From: Bacteroidia bacterium
GTDB lineage: Bacteria; Bacteroidota; Bacteroidia; Cytophagales; Cyclobacteriaceae
DNA: 64,000 nt
Assembly (NCBI GenBank): GCA_030426345.1
Contig: JAUHYU010000005.1
Span: 34,421 to 98,420, forward strand
Direction of reading: 5' to 3'
Positions 51,816 to 60,412 of the stretch are shown piece by piece. Each line of letters begins with the position of its first letter. The first letter of the stretch is position 1. The notes under the pieces were generated by a model. It saw only the letters and a program-made list of their open reading frames with translations, was not told the origin of the DNA and did no database searches. The translations under genes were made by a program, and so were the position numbers.

Positions 51816-54017
51816 CTAATAACAGTCCATCAAGATTTGTCCTTTGTTTTGAAAGTGGCTGAAGTCCTTTTTTAACTCGTTGGTACAAATATTTCGGATG
51901 ACGTCATTCACACTTTTTTGCATCATGACCGAGCCACAGATCATGATAACACCATTATTTTTTAGCGTGTCTTTGACCAAAGACGCATCCTTTTCCAGTA
52001 GGTGTTGTACATAAATTTTTTCTTCCTGTTCGCGCGAGTAAGCCGGGGCAAATTTTGTGAGCTTGCTGGTTTGTAACCCTTCGAAGATTTTTTTTTCATA
52101 AAGCCCAAAGGCCTCTTTATTTTTTCCACCCCAAAACAAATGAAGCTCGCGGCTTTTCCAGTTGTTTTCTATCATCCCCAGAAATGGGCCAATTCCCGTC
52201 CCTGTAGAGATCATCACAACTTTTTTGGCCCGTAAGGGAAAATGAAAAGTTTGGTTTTTTTCTATCCTACAGTTCAGTTTGTCCCCGACAATGAGCCCAT
52301 TCAAGTAGTTGGAGCAAACGCCATTTTCATGGATTTTGACACAAATTAGCATGGATTTTTGATCCATTACTCCGATAGAGTACAGCCGCTCCACGCTGCA
52401 ACCATCAGGCCGAATGGCCAACAAATCGCCTGATTGGCATTTTTCCCTTCTGGGCATTTTCAGTTCCAAATAAAAAGTCCCGTCTATGGTTCGGCTTTTG
52501 TGCAGAACTTCGATGGAATGCAGCGGTTTCGCGTGCCTGCCAACCATGGATATTTCGGCCTTTTTTAACCTAATCGGAATGCTCAAGGCTTGAGACCATT
52601 GATTAGCCCAGTGGTTGAAAGATTCGAAAGAATGGTTATTGACCGTGTGCACATCAATTAGTTGCGTGCTATGTTCATGGCTATTGATGAGCTGGTCTGT
52701 CTCATAGGCAAACTGGCAAAAATCAGGATACGCAGAAGATCCAAAACCAACTACAGAAAATGTAAACGATTTTTTTGGCGCGTATTTGCTAAATCTGGAA
52801 GCAAAATTTTCGGCACTTGCCGGGGCCTCCCCTTTGCCATATGTCGCCGTAATCACGATCAAATGCTCCAAATTTCCATGATTTTTAAAATCATTCATAA
52901 AACCCATATAAGTAGGTTGGTTGGCTTTGATCAGCTCATTGAACAGCATATTGGCAAACTGAAAAGTTGTGCCATTTTCCGTTCCTACAAGGATTACAAA
53001 CTTACTTTCTTTCCTTTTGAAAGTATTTTTAATTTTTGTCTTAGGTCTTTTAAGACTGATCACAAAGCCTGAATACATCAGGAATGGGATAGCTAAGCTT
53101 CCAAGTCCCAATATTATAGACAACAAAATACTGCCCGTTCCTGTATGTAGAATAAATGCCCAGGAGTTGGCTATGGCTACAAAAGGATAGGCTTGTTCGC
53201 CAAGCAATTCGCCATTAAATTGATTTACCAAAATCTCCCCTTTTTTTAGCTTGAGAAGAAAATAATCCTCCTCAAAAGGAGAAAATGGAAACTCTAATTC
53301 ACGCAAATCAGAAAGCTTGGCGTTTTTAAAAACATCGAACTCCCCATAAGGGATTTGTTCTGAAAAAGTGAGCTTCTCCTGATCAGGGATAAGGCTCAAC
53401 ATAGGGTCGGGGATAATGTCAAACCGCAACAAACTCAGATAAACGCCTGAAATAGCAAGAACCAAAATCGGAATAAGCGTCAATCTCGCTGTGATAATGT
53501 GGGCATATTGCGAAAAATTTTCCTTGATGATGCGCTTAAAAAATCCCAGAAGTCCCCCTTGTCTTTTAATGATTAGTATGATTCCGGTTACACAAATCAG
53601 GATTAAAAGAAATGAAGTAAAGCCTATAAAGAAGCGCCCTGTTTTTTTTAGGAATAAGGATCGGTGAAGCGTAGTGGCAAACTGGTAGATTGGTGCCTTT
53701 TCCTCAAAATCACCAATTTTTTCGCCATTGAGCGGGTTGATATAAAATTTGACATTCTCACCATTTTCAATGACGGATACACTCACAAATCCTTTTGAGT
53801 CGTGGGCTATGTTCAATACTTCGTCATACTTTCCGTCGAGATTGGAGATGACCTGAGCGATAGACAGGTCTGAAGCTCCAGAAATATGGTATGGCTTGCT
53901 GCTGTCAGAGATCGATTCAACAGCTAGGATCGACCCTGTGACGGATGCAATTAGTATAAAAATAGAAGAAGATATGGCCAACAACATGTGACCATATCTC
54001 CAAAGTGAAATCGCCAT
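51816..54017 (-). CDS. PepSY-TM protein fused to flavodoxin and NAD(P)H-flavin reductase
   Basis: 733 residues. Residues about 1-335 are a PepSY-associated TM unit with four TM helices, two periplasmic PepSY-like segments and QYAHIITARLTLIPILVLAISGVYLS. A flavodoxin domain follows (VGTENGTTFQFANMLF at about 340) and then an FNR-type FAD/NAD(P) module (LERLYSIGVMDQ near the FAD site, TGTGIGPFLGMIENNW, CGSVMMQKSVNDVI). The combination is CysJ-like reductase tethered to a PepSY membrane domain. Being last in a TonB receptor operon, it probably reduces ferric siderophore or iron in the periplasm with cytoplasmic NADPH; the PepSY partner XusC in Bacteroides lacks, as far as I recall, the reductase part. 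Confidence 0.85.
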   Translation of the reverse strand: MAISLWRYGHMLLAISSSIFILIASVTGSILAVESISDSSKPYHISGASDLSIAQVISNLDGKYDEVLNIAHDSKGFVSVSVIENGENVKFYINPLNGEKIGDFEEKAPIYQFATTLHRSLFLKKTGRFFIGFTSFLLILICVTGIILIIKRQGGLLGFFKRIIKENFSQYAHIITARLTLIPILVLAISGVYLSLLRFDIIPDPMLSLIPDQEKLTFSEQIPYGEFDVFKNAKLSDLRELEFPFSPFEEDYFLLKLKKGEILVNQFNGELLGEQAYPFVAIANSWAFILHTGTGSILLSIILGLGSLAIPFLMYSGFVISLKRPKTKIKNTFKRKESKFVILVGTENGTTFQFANMLFNELIKANQPTYMGFMNDFKNHGNLEHLIVITATYGKGEAPASAENFASRFSKYAPKKSFTFSVVGFGSSAYPDFCQFAYETDQLINSHEHSTQLIDVHTVNNHSFESFNHWANQWSQALSIPIRLKKAEISMVGRHAKPLHSIEVLHKSRTIDGTFYLELKMPRREKCQSGDLLAIRPDGCSVERLYSIGVMDQKSMLICVKIHENGVCSNYLNGLIVGDKLNCRIEKNQTFHFPLRAKKVVMISTGTGIGPFLGMIENNWKSRELHLFWGGKNKEAFGLYEKKIFEGLQTSKLTKFAPAYSREQEEKIYVQHLLEKDASLVKDTLKNNGVIMICGSVMMQKSVNDVIRNICTNELKKDFSHFQNKGQILMDCY

Positions 54018-54025
54018 ATTTGGGT

Positions 54026-54523
54026 TTAGTTCGGTATCATCCTTATTTGACGAATGTATCCTGTGCCTTTTGCACCGTTGCGTAAAGTGGTAGAATTCAG
54101 TTCTAATACAGCATCTGTCGTGTGATATTCTTGGTTTTCTACTGCTGTCTCAAAACGAAGTGTAAGTCCGCTATCGATTTCAGATTCGTCTAGTTCAAGG
54201 ATGATCACACTTCTTTCGCCGTTGCCCAGCGACGCTCCGGTGATCCCATCAATGCTCTCGCTACTTTTTTCCTGAAATTCCCACCAATCTTTGATGTCAG
54301 GATACCACTCATTATCATCGCCCTGCACATACAGTGTTTTTTTATATTGTCCATTGGCGTCTATAAGCGATACGGCTACATAGGCATCTTCACCTACATA
54401 ATTCGTCATTTGAATCAGGCACTTATATGATGTCTTATCCGCCTTTGGGCTAAAGGCCATTGATGCGAAAATCAACAGGCAAAAGAGGGTAAAACCCATG
54501 AATCTATTTGCTTTTTTGTTCAT
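54026..54523 (-). CDS. DUF2271 domain protein, exported
   Basis: 165 residues, N-terminal signal/anchor (about 10-26, MGFTLFCLLIFASMAFS). The rest matches DUF2271 (YKCLIQMTNYVGEDAYVAVSLIDANGQYKKTLYVQGDD ... WWEFQEK ... GASLGNGERSVIILELD). DUF2271 genes travel with PepSY membrane proteins in several phyla. It sits eight bases before the PepSY-reductase gene. Function unknown, likely periplasmic. Confidence 0.85.
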   Translation of the reverse strand: MNKKANRFMGFTLFCLLIFASMAFSPKADKTSYKCLIQMTNYVGEDAYVAVSLIDANGQYKKTLYVQGDDNEWYPDIKDWWEFQEKSSESIDGITGASLGNGERSVIILELDESEIDSGLTLRFETAVENQEYHTTDAVLELNSTTLRNGAKGTGYIRQIRMIPN

Positions 54524-54532
54524 GCTCTTTCT

Positions 54533-56041
54533 TTAATTTAGAAATTGTAAATCCGTTTCGTTTTTACTCAGAAGTTCATTTTCGCTGGCTAGATCAAATG
54601 CCGTTTCGCCAAACTCAGTAGTACTCTTTTTGTCCGCACCGATCGATATCAGGTATTTTAATATTCTGTCATCCATGGATTTCATCGCAGCGTAATGCAA
54701 TGCCGTATTTCCATTGGCATCTTTAGCATTTACGTCAATTCCAAACTCATTCAATTTTTGAAGTAAGAAAAGATCATTCTTTTCAATTGCTATATGAAAA
54801 AGGGTGCTGTTGTCTTGCTGTAAAGCCTGAAAATTAAGCCCAGCCTTCGTCAAAGATTGTTTTTTTGCATCGAATGCTTGTGCATCATCTCCTCGATATG
54901 ACTTGACTAAATAGTAGGCGAGGCTATTTTGGCTGTCATCAATTACATTGACGTCACCACTTTTTGAAATTAAATAATTCACTACCTCGGGCGAGTTTCC
55001 TTCAACGGCTTTCGTCAAAGCTGATTGGCCTTTTTTATTCTGCATATTTACATTGCTTCCATTCTCGATCAAATAGGATACAACATCCAGCGAATTCCTT
55101 GCCGATGCATTGATAAGTGCCGTGTTGTTATCACTGTCCATTTGATTTACAGCTACTCCTTTTTCAATGAAATAATTATATATTTCTAGATCTGAAGAAG
55201 CCTTGGCCAAATTGTGAAGCGGCGTAGTTCCGTCAACAGTTTTTACATTTGGGGTCAATCCCAATCCTTCCAAATAAGTATAAACCGATAGTGGAATTTC
55301 TCTACCTGTGCTAGCGAATAAAATGGCATTCTCTCCGGTTTTTTCATTTGCAGCATAGTTGACACCTCTTTTGACCAGTTGATTGAGCAAATCAATATTT
55401 CCGCCTTTAGCAGCATAGCTGAATATACCATTGCCATGATCATCAGTAGAGTTCAATTTAATTCCCTTACTGATCAGATAATCAACCATAGTAAGGTCTT
55501 TCAATCTTGGAATCATGACAAGAAGTATGTTTTTTCCATGATGATCTTTTTCATTCACTATATCAGAACCATTGGCTATACAAAAATCATAGATGTTTTT
55601 GTCCATTTGTCCGGTAGCCGCAGTAAACAAAAGCAGAGAATATCCATGAGAATCCTTTAAATCCATTATTGCTCCCTGATCGACGAAATATTTCATCAAT
55701 TCAAGATTTCCTCTTGAGGCAGCCCAAAAGATATAAGTCCTCGAATCATGAGTTCTTTTATTGACAGAGTTTCCTTGCTCAACCAAAAACTTGATGGTTT
55801 CAACGGGGTTATTGGCAAAAATCGCAAATGTGGTAGCATCAAAGCCACCGCCATTGGCCTCCTGAACAGAAAATCCTTTGGCCATATTGGATTTTATACT
55901 TTCGATGCTTGGCTGTGTCGCCCAATAGTCGCGGTTCAAAAAAGGATTATCTAAGTTGTTTTCTATTTGGGCTGTGGCATCAATAGATAGCAAGCCTGTT
56001 GTGAAAACTAGGGCTAATGTTCTAAAAACTATGGTTTTCAT
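54533..56041 (-). CDS. Periplasmic ankyrin-repeat protein
   Basis: 502 residues, signal peptide ending IDATA (about 24). From about residue 65 there is an almost unbroken array of some 12-13 ankyrin repeats (patterns such as GNTALHYAAMKSMDDRILKYL and NNTALINASARNSLDVVSYL). Ankyrin arrays bind proteins; its partner is probably another product of this operon. The stop is nine bases from the DUF2271 start. A 245-base gap upstream may hold its own promoter. Confidence 0.85.
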   Translation of the reverse strand: MKTIVFRTLALVFTTGLLSIDATAQIENNLDNPFLNRDYWATQPSIESIKSNMAKGFSVQEANGGGFDATTFAIFANNPVETIKFLVEQGNSVNKRTHDSRTYIFWAASRGNLELMKYFVDQGAIMDLKDSHGYSLLLFTAATGQMDKNIYDFCIANGSDIVNEKDHHGKNILLVMIPRLKDLTMVDYLISKGIKLNSTDDHGNGIFSYAAKGGNIDLLNQLVKRGVNYAANEKTGENAILFASTGREIPLSVYTYLEGLGLTPNVKTVDGTTPLHNLAKASSDLEIYNYFIEKGVAVNQMDSDNNTALINASARNSLDVVSYLIENGSNVNMQNKKGQSALTKAVEGNSPEVVNYLISKSGDVNVIDDSQNSLAYYLVKSYRGDDAQAFDAKKQSLTKAGLNFQALQQDNSTLFHIAIEKNDLFLLQKLNEFGIDVNAKDANGNTALHYAAMKSMDDRILKYLISIGADKKSTTEFGETAFDLASENELLSKNETDLQFLN

Positions 56042-56095
56042 TTCTATTTTATTTTGTGTTTCGGAATTTCAAAACCGTTATCGAAACCAAAGTTC

Positions 56096-56134
56096 CAATA
56101 ACAGTTTTTAGTTATTGTATCGGTTATGTTATTG
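56096..56134 (-). promoter_or_regulatory. GTTATTG/CAATAAC repeats upstream of the ankyrin gene
   Basis: CAATAAC (56096-56102) and GTTATTG (56111-56117) form an inverted repeat with an 8-base spacer, and GTTATTG recurs at 56128-56134. A GAACTTTG -7-like box lies at about 56089-56096. This gap of 245 bases may give the ankyrin-DUF2271-PepSY part its own control. Confidence 0.3.
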
Positions 56135-56286
56135 CGTCAAATACTGATGGACATCATTTGTCCTTACTCTTGTCTGTAAGTTAACTTCTTTTAGAAAACC
56201 TTCAGGAGAGGCTCAGCTTATATCAAATATCAATACCACCAAGTTTGTCTATCTCTATCACTTTGATCTAGACCACTTTCAGGTGA

Positions 56287-57645
56287 TTAAAATACACCTA
56301 TGAAGTGACTTCCTTCCACATTGACTAGTTCAGCACCTTGGGTTACCTCACCAGTTTCCGTTTCTACTACATAAATGTTTCCGCTTTTCCCTACAGGAGC
56401 TTGAGTAAGGTAAATTTCCGTTCCTTCTGCTACAAACCCTTGGTATTGGAATAAGTAAAAATCTGCTTCGTAAGGAATATCATCAATTTTTTGAGCTGTT
56501 TTAGTATTTAGATCGGCCAAAGCAAAGAATCCCTGGGCTCCTGCCACTCCTTCTTCAGACCCTTCATGACGATACGCGATTACTGCTTTTCCGTTTGCAG
56601 CAGGTCTCCATGCCAGAATATATGCGCCTTCTACACCCAAAGCATCATCAAGACTAAAAACATAGGAATTATCGTATTGGTTGTTGGCTCCTATTTTTAA
56701 GATATGAGAACCGTTAGGATCTCCCTGATTTGCCTGAAACACGCTACCTTTGTATTCGAAAGCATTTATACTACGATAACCATTCGTGTTGCCTAAACCT
56801 ACACTTGAAGTAATGACTGTTGGATTTAACAAGGAAGGATAATCTAATACGATAGTTTTTGCCCCTAAAATCTCGCCATCTCCATCACTTTCTCCTGTTG
56901 CAGGATCTACTTTACTCAATCGTGCACCAATGTATAATTTATCTCCAGCTGCATTTAAAGTAGGCATATCTATTCTAGATATATAATAACCGTTTGATTC
57001 TTCTTCTTCACTCAAGGCTAGAGAATTTTCTTGGAATTCTAGTATAGAAGAATTTACCAGATTCAAAGTTACAACTCCCATGGTAGCCTCAGTACGGACG
57101 TAAGTGTCATCTGCCGCATCTTCAGGAGTGCCGTTGTCATCAAAAATACTTTCTGTAGAAACATATACAGCAGCCCCTGTTTGGTCCCCATCAAATAGTT
57201 TAATCCATCTTGGCGCAGAACCTACGTAAGGTGCAATACTTACCCCAGTACCATTTTGAGTAAATTTTTGTCCACCTCCAACTGTATATTTCGTGTATTG
57301 TCCTCCCGTATCACCAGCATAGCTAATGTTAAAAATAGTATTGCCGTCCTCAGAAGATTGTAATCTGGCTGTTCTGTTAGAAGGCACTATGAACCCATTA
57401 TCAAAAGGGGCTATGGAGACCGTAGGGTCTTTGGCTTCCTCACTACTTATTGAGTAAATTAATGTGCCTCCGTTTCCATCGCCAGGGTTATCACCCATTC
57501 TTGCTGCGGCAACGGTAATCCACCTGCTTCCTCCACCTGGACCTGGATCCGGCTCGGGATCTGTGCTTTCAGTACACGCAACCATTAGCCCACCTGCTAA
57601 AATCAAAGTAGTCAGCTTTTGGAAATATTCAAACTTTCGTTTCAT
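56287..57645 (-). CDS. DUF4374 lipoprotein (XusB-like iron-chelate binding protein)
   Basis: 452 residues. Lipobox cysteine at C24 (LMVAC), then an acidic spacer ESTDPEPDPGPGGG like surface-export signals of Bacteroidota lipoproteins. The rest is a beta-propeller-like DUF4374 domain (RWITVAAARMGD, GGTLIYSIS, repeated NTKTAQKIDDIPY-type blades). In Bacteroides thetaiotaomicron, XusB of the xenosiderophore operon XusABC binds ferric enterobactin at the surface. The 22-base gap to the TonB receptor supports the same pairing here. Confidence 0.82.
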   Translation of the reverse strand: MKRKFEYFQKLTTLILAGGLMVACTESTDPEPDPGPGGGSRWITVAAARMGDNPGDGNGGTLIYSISSEEAKDPTVSIAPFDNGFIVPSNRTARLQSSEDGNTIFNISYAGDTGGQYTKYTVGGGQKFTQNGTGVSIAPYVGSAPRWIKLFDGDQTGAAVYVSTESIFDDNGTPEDAADDTYVRTEATMGVVTLNLVNSSILEFQENSLALSEEEESNGYYISRIDMPTLNAAGDKLYIGARLSKVDPATGESDGDGEILGAKTIVLDYPSLLNPTVITSSVGLGNTNGYRSINAFEYKGSVFQANQGDPNGSHILKIGANNQYDNSYVFSLDDALGVEGAYILAWRPAANGKAVIAYRHEGSEEGVAGAQGFFALADLNTKTAQKIDDIPYEADFYLFQYQGFVAEGTEIYLTQAPVGKSGNIYVVETETGEVTQGAELVNVEGSHFIGVF

Positions 57646-57667
57646 TATATAGTTATTTATTAATTGG

Positions 57668-60079
57668 TTAAAAATTATTGATTCTGTAATTAAGTTTTAG
57701 GTAAAAAGCTCGTCCTGGTTTTTGCACGGACAGGTTATCATAAATGGGTTTATCAAATATATTTTTGATGTCAAAACTCATGACCAACTTGTTACTCGGA
57801 AAAACATAACTAAGCCCAAGATCTTGTGCTAATTGTTGGGGAACTTTAAAAAACTCATCACCTACGGTATTTGATCCCTGTGGTACCAGGTATGAAAATT
57901 CATCCGTGAAGTACATATTGTAAAATAGATTTAATCGGGATTCATCTTGAATTAAATCTTTAAATGAATACCGTAAACCCGCATTCATTGTCAAGAATGG
58001 GGTGTTCGGTACGTCTATTTCTACACTGCGGTTTACAACTTTTAAATCAAAATGGGAAATATTGAAATTGAATCCAAAATTGTCGTTGTACGTATAGGCC
58101 AATTGGGCATCAAATCCTTTAGAAGTTCCATTACCCTGGTTTTCATAGAGTATAGTTTCATCATTGACATTTAAGGAGGTTTCAATCGGCAAACCAATTC
58201 TGTCTTTAATATTGCGTGTAAATAGATTTGAAGATATTGTAAAACCGTGCTTGTATAGGTTGAACCTTCCTAGTCGAAATCCTAGATTAAAATTATTGCT
58301 AAGTTCTGGTCTGATACTGGGGTTGGCTACCACATTATCACCATCGTTCCCAAAGACTTCGCTTTCGTTGGGCAACCTGACAGCTTTTTCTGCGGATGTT
58401 AATAACGTGATATTTGGAAGTACAGCATAGGATACTGTAAAGCCATAGCCTTCATCTGTTGTATTGGCACTTGTAATAACATCTACTATTTCATTAGTTT
58501 CTTCACTGATATCAGGGTCAATATTTACAGTTTCTTGCTGGTAGTATTTCCCAAATACATTAGCCTTGAGCTTTTCATCCAAAGCATTTAGCTCATAAGT
58601 TAGAGAGACAATGTTTTTTTGTAAATCCCTTGTCCCCATGAAGGTGTTTTCTAAAACCGATCTTAATTGATCACTGTCCTCCCGATCTATGCCGCTGTAA
58701 ACATGATTAAGCATGATTTTGTGATTATTGTTAAGGGAATAGGATACCCCTGTTCTTATGGAGGATACAACTCTGTTAATTTTAGCTAGCGTAGGCCCAC
58801 CTTCCTGTTGGGAATTCCATGAATACATATATTCCTCTCCCCTAAAATCAATTGCCTTTTCTCCGTTCCAGCTGTATGCCCATGCGAGCGTATCACTTAC
58901 CATGCGGTTTCGTTTGCCATACAAGCCATTGACATTTACATCTAACCCAGTCGTAAACAGATTTTTCTTTTGATAGGTAAGATTCATCAGCGTGGCATCC
59001 GATTCCAAAAACCTATCCTTATAGGGCATAATAGTCATAAAAGCCCCATGTTGAACTTCTTTAAAATCACTGGATCCTGTAATGCCAATTAAAAATTGAT
59101 CTGCCCATTTTACATCCGTGTAGCCAACCTGCAATATTCCTCCAGAGGATCTGTAGGCATCATTGAATCTTCTGGCCGTGATAGGTGTTTGCACACCTCC
59201 TATTCCTGTAACCACTACACTTCGGCCTGAGACCTTATAATCATTATCAGAATAATTATAAAAGAATGATCCTTTAACCGTGAAACCTGATTCTTTAAAA
59301 CGGTACAGGCCGTTGACATTAGCCTGTAAAGTATTAAAAGAACCATAAGAAACTGAAGCGCTAAAATTTGATTGAGTAGAATTTTGAAGGGCAATATTTA
59401 TAGCCCCCCCTAAAGCATCATCAGCCAAATGTCCAGGTACCACTCCTTTATACACCTCAATTTCCTTTATCATTGAAGACGGAATACTATTCAGGTTAAA
59501 TGAATTTCCATATGCGGAGATGGGAATTCCATCGATAAAAATTCGAACAGCACTTCCTGACAAACCATTTAAACTATAATTAACCTCAGAACCTAGACCG
59601 CCATTTTGACGAATTTTAACGCCTGCGGTTGTATTTAATAATTCATTTGTTTGAATATTTCGTAGACTAGCTTCTTTTGTATCTACTACATTTACTGCAA
59701 AACCGGATTTTTCCACCCGGGTTTTATAAGATTCCCCTTGGACGACTACTTCATCCATTACCCGGGTATCCTGCTCCAGTGATATAGTGAGTTTCAAATC
59801 CTGTCCCGCAATCAGTTTTGTGGTAATGGTCCGGGTCTTGTATCCTACCCCATTGATTTCGAACTGATGCTCTCCCGCTCTCAGGGATGAAATCTCAAAA
59901 TTCCCATCAATATCACTTACCGCACCTTTGTCTGTTCCTGTCAGGCGAATGGTGATGCCTGGAATCGGTTCATTGTTTTCGTCCAAGATGGTACCGACTA
60001 GTTTTGAGTTTCCTCTCTGGCCAAAAGCAGCCGAAAAGGAAATCAGGAAACTAAATGATATGATAAGAAGGCGTGGCAA
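57668..60079 (-). CDS. TonB-dependent outer membrane receptor with carboxypeptidase-like N-terminal domain
   Basis: 803 residues with a TTG start at 60079 (no nearby ATG). The signal peptide ends about residue 20. A CarboxypepD_reg-like domain (about 25-110, KLVGTILDENNEPIPGITIRL) leads to a plug with IRIFIDGIPISAYG and then a 22-strand type barrel ending in YLKLNYRINNF. No SusD partner follows; instead DUF4374 does, which points to siderophore or heme-like uptake rather than glycan import. First gene of the five-gene operon. Confidence 0.92.
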   Translation of the reverse strand: MPRLLIISFSFLISFSAAFGQRGNSKLVGTILDENNEPIPGITIRLTGTDKGAVSDIDGNFEISSLRAGEHQFEINGVGYKTRTITTKLIAGQDLKLTISLEQDTRVMDEVVVQGESYKTRVEKSGFAVNVVDTKEASLRNIQTNELLNTTAGVKIRQNGGLGSEVNYSLNGLSGSAVRIFIDGIPISAYGNSFNLNSIPSSMIKEIEVYKGVVPGHLADDALGGAINIALQNSTQSNFSASVSYGSFNTLQANVNGLYRFKESGFTVKGSFFYNYSDNDYKVSGRSVVVTGIGGVQTPITARRFNDAYRSSGGILQVGYTDVKWADQFLIGITGSSDFKEVQHGAFMTIMPYKDRFLESDATLMNLTYQKKNLFTTGLDVNVNGLYGKRNRMVSDTLAWAYSWNGEKAIDFRGEEYMYSWNSQQEGGPTLAKINRVVSSIRTGVSYSLNNNHKIMLNHVYSGIDREDSDQLRSVLENTFMGTRDLQKNIVSLTYELNALDEKLKANVFGKYYQQETVNIDPDISEETNEIVDVITSANTTDEGYGFTVSYAVLPNITLLTSAEKAVRLPNESEVFGNDGDNVVANPSIRPELSNNFNLGFRLGRFNLYKHGFTISSNLFTRNIKDRIGLPIETSLNVNDETILYENQGNGTSKGFDAQLAYTYNDNFGFNFNISHFDLKVVNRSVEIDVPNTPFLTMNAGLRYSFKDLIQDESRLNLFYNMYFTDEFSYLVPQGSNTVGDEFFKVPQQLAQDLGLSYVFPSNKLVMSFDIKNIFDKPIYDNLSVQKPGRAFYLKLNYRINNF

Positions 60080-60118
60080 GTATTTTAATTTTATTTAGAC
60101 TTAATATAAATAATGATG

Positions 60119-60166
60119 CAAATATAGGCTTGCCAATCTTATAGGTCAATCCCAATATGTTGGGAT
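60119..60166 (-). promoter_or_regulatory. TonB receptor promoter with overlapping inverted repeat operator
   Basis: Minus strand: -33 TTG (60147-60149), 20-base spacer, and a perfect TATATTTG -7 box (60119-60126), with a predicted start about 34 bases before the coding start. ATCCCAA-TATG-TTGGGAT (60149-60166) is a perfect 7-4-7 inverted repeat that overlaps the -33 box, a typical place for a repressor. It does not look like a classical Fur box. Confidence 0.6.
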
Positions 60167-60184
60167 ATTTGCTTAAATTATAAG

Positions 60185-60230
60185 AATCCAAAAGCCCCAA
60201 AAATCCATGGATTTTTGGGGCTTTTGGATT
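60185..60230. repeat. Perfect 46-bp palindrome centred on ATCCATGGAT
   Basis: Left arm 60185-60207 (contains CCAAAAGCCCCAAAAATCCA) is the exact reverse complement of the right arm 60208-60230. Same family as 7423-7460 and 62401-62434, but it lies between divergent genes, where no terminator is needed. Confidence 0.8.
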
Positions 60231-60412
60231 GACAGTTTGGGCAGTCAATGTATTTGAACCAGATGAAAAGCCTTATTTTTCCATGAAATAAAACTTTAAT
60301 ATATTGTGCGAATCTATCATACACCAGATTAATACCTCTAACACAATAGCCCGAATTTGATTTTCAGGATATATCATATGTAGATTATGAACAATTGACA
60401 AACCCTAATTAT

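Larger units (their letters stand above)
60080..60412. other. 333-base divergent intergenic region
   Basis: Between the TonB receptor and the phosphoesterase genes. It contains the receptor promoter and an overlapping inverted repeat, a 46-bp perfect palindrome, and a TTTTTCCATGAAATAAAA stretch near 60278. No gene or RNA seen. Confidence 0.6.

Noticed and set aside
51628..51888. 86-residue minus-strand frame containing RHPGLDPGS
   Set aside because: That peptide is the usual read-through of the GTCATCCCGG repeat, and the frame overlaps the PepSY-reductase gene.
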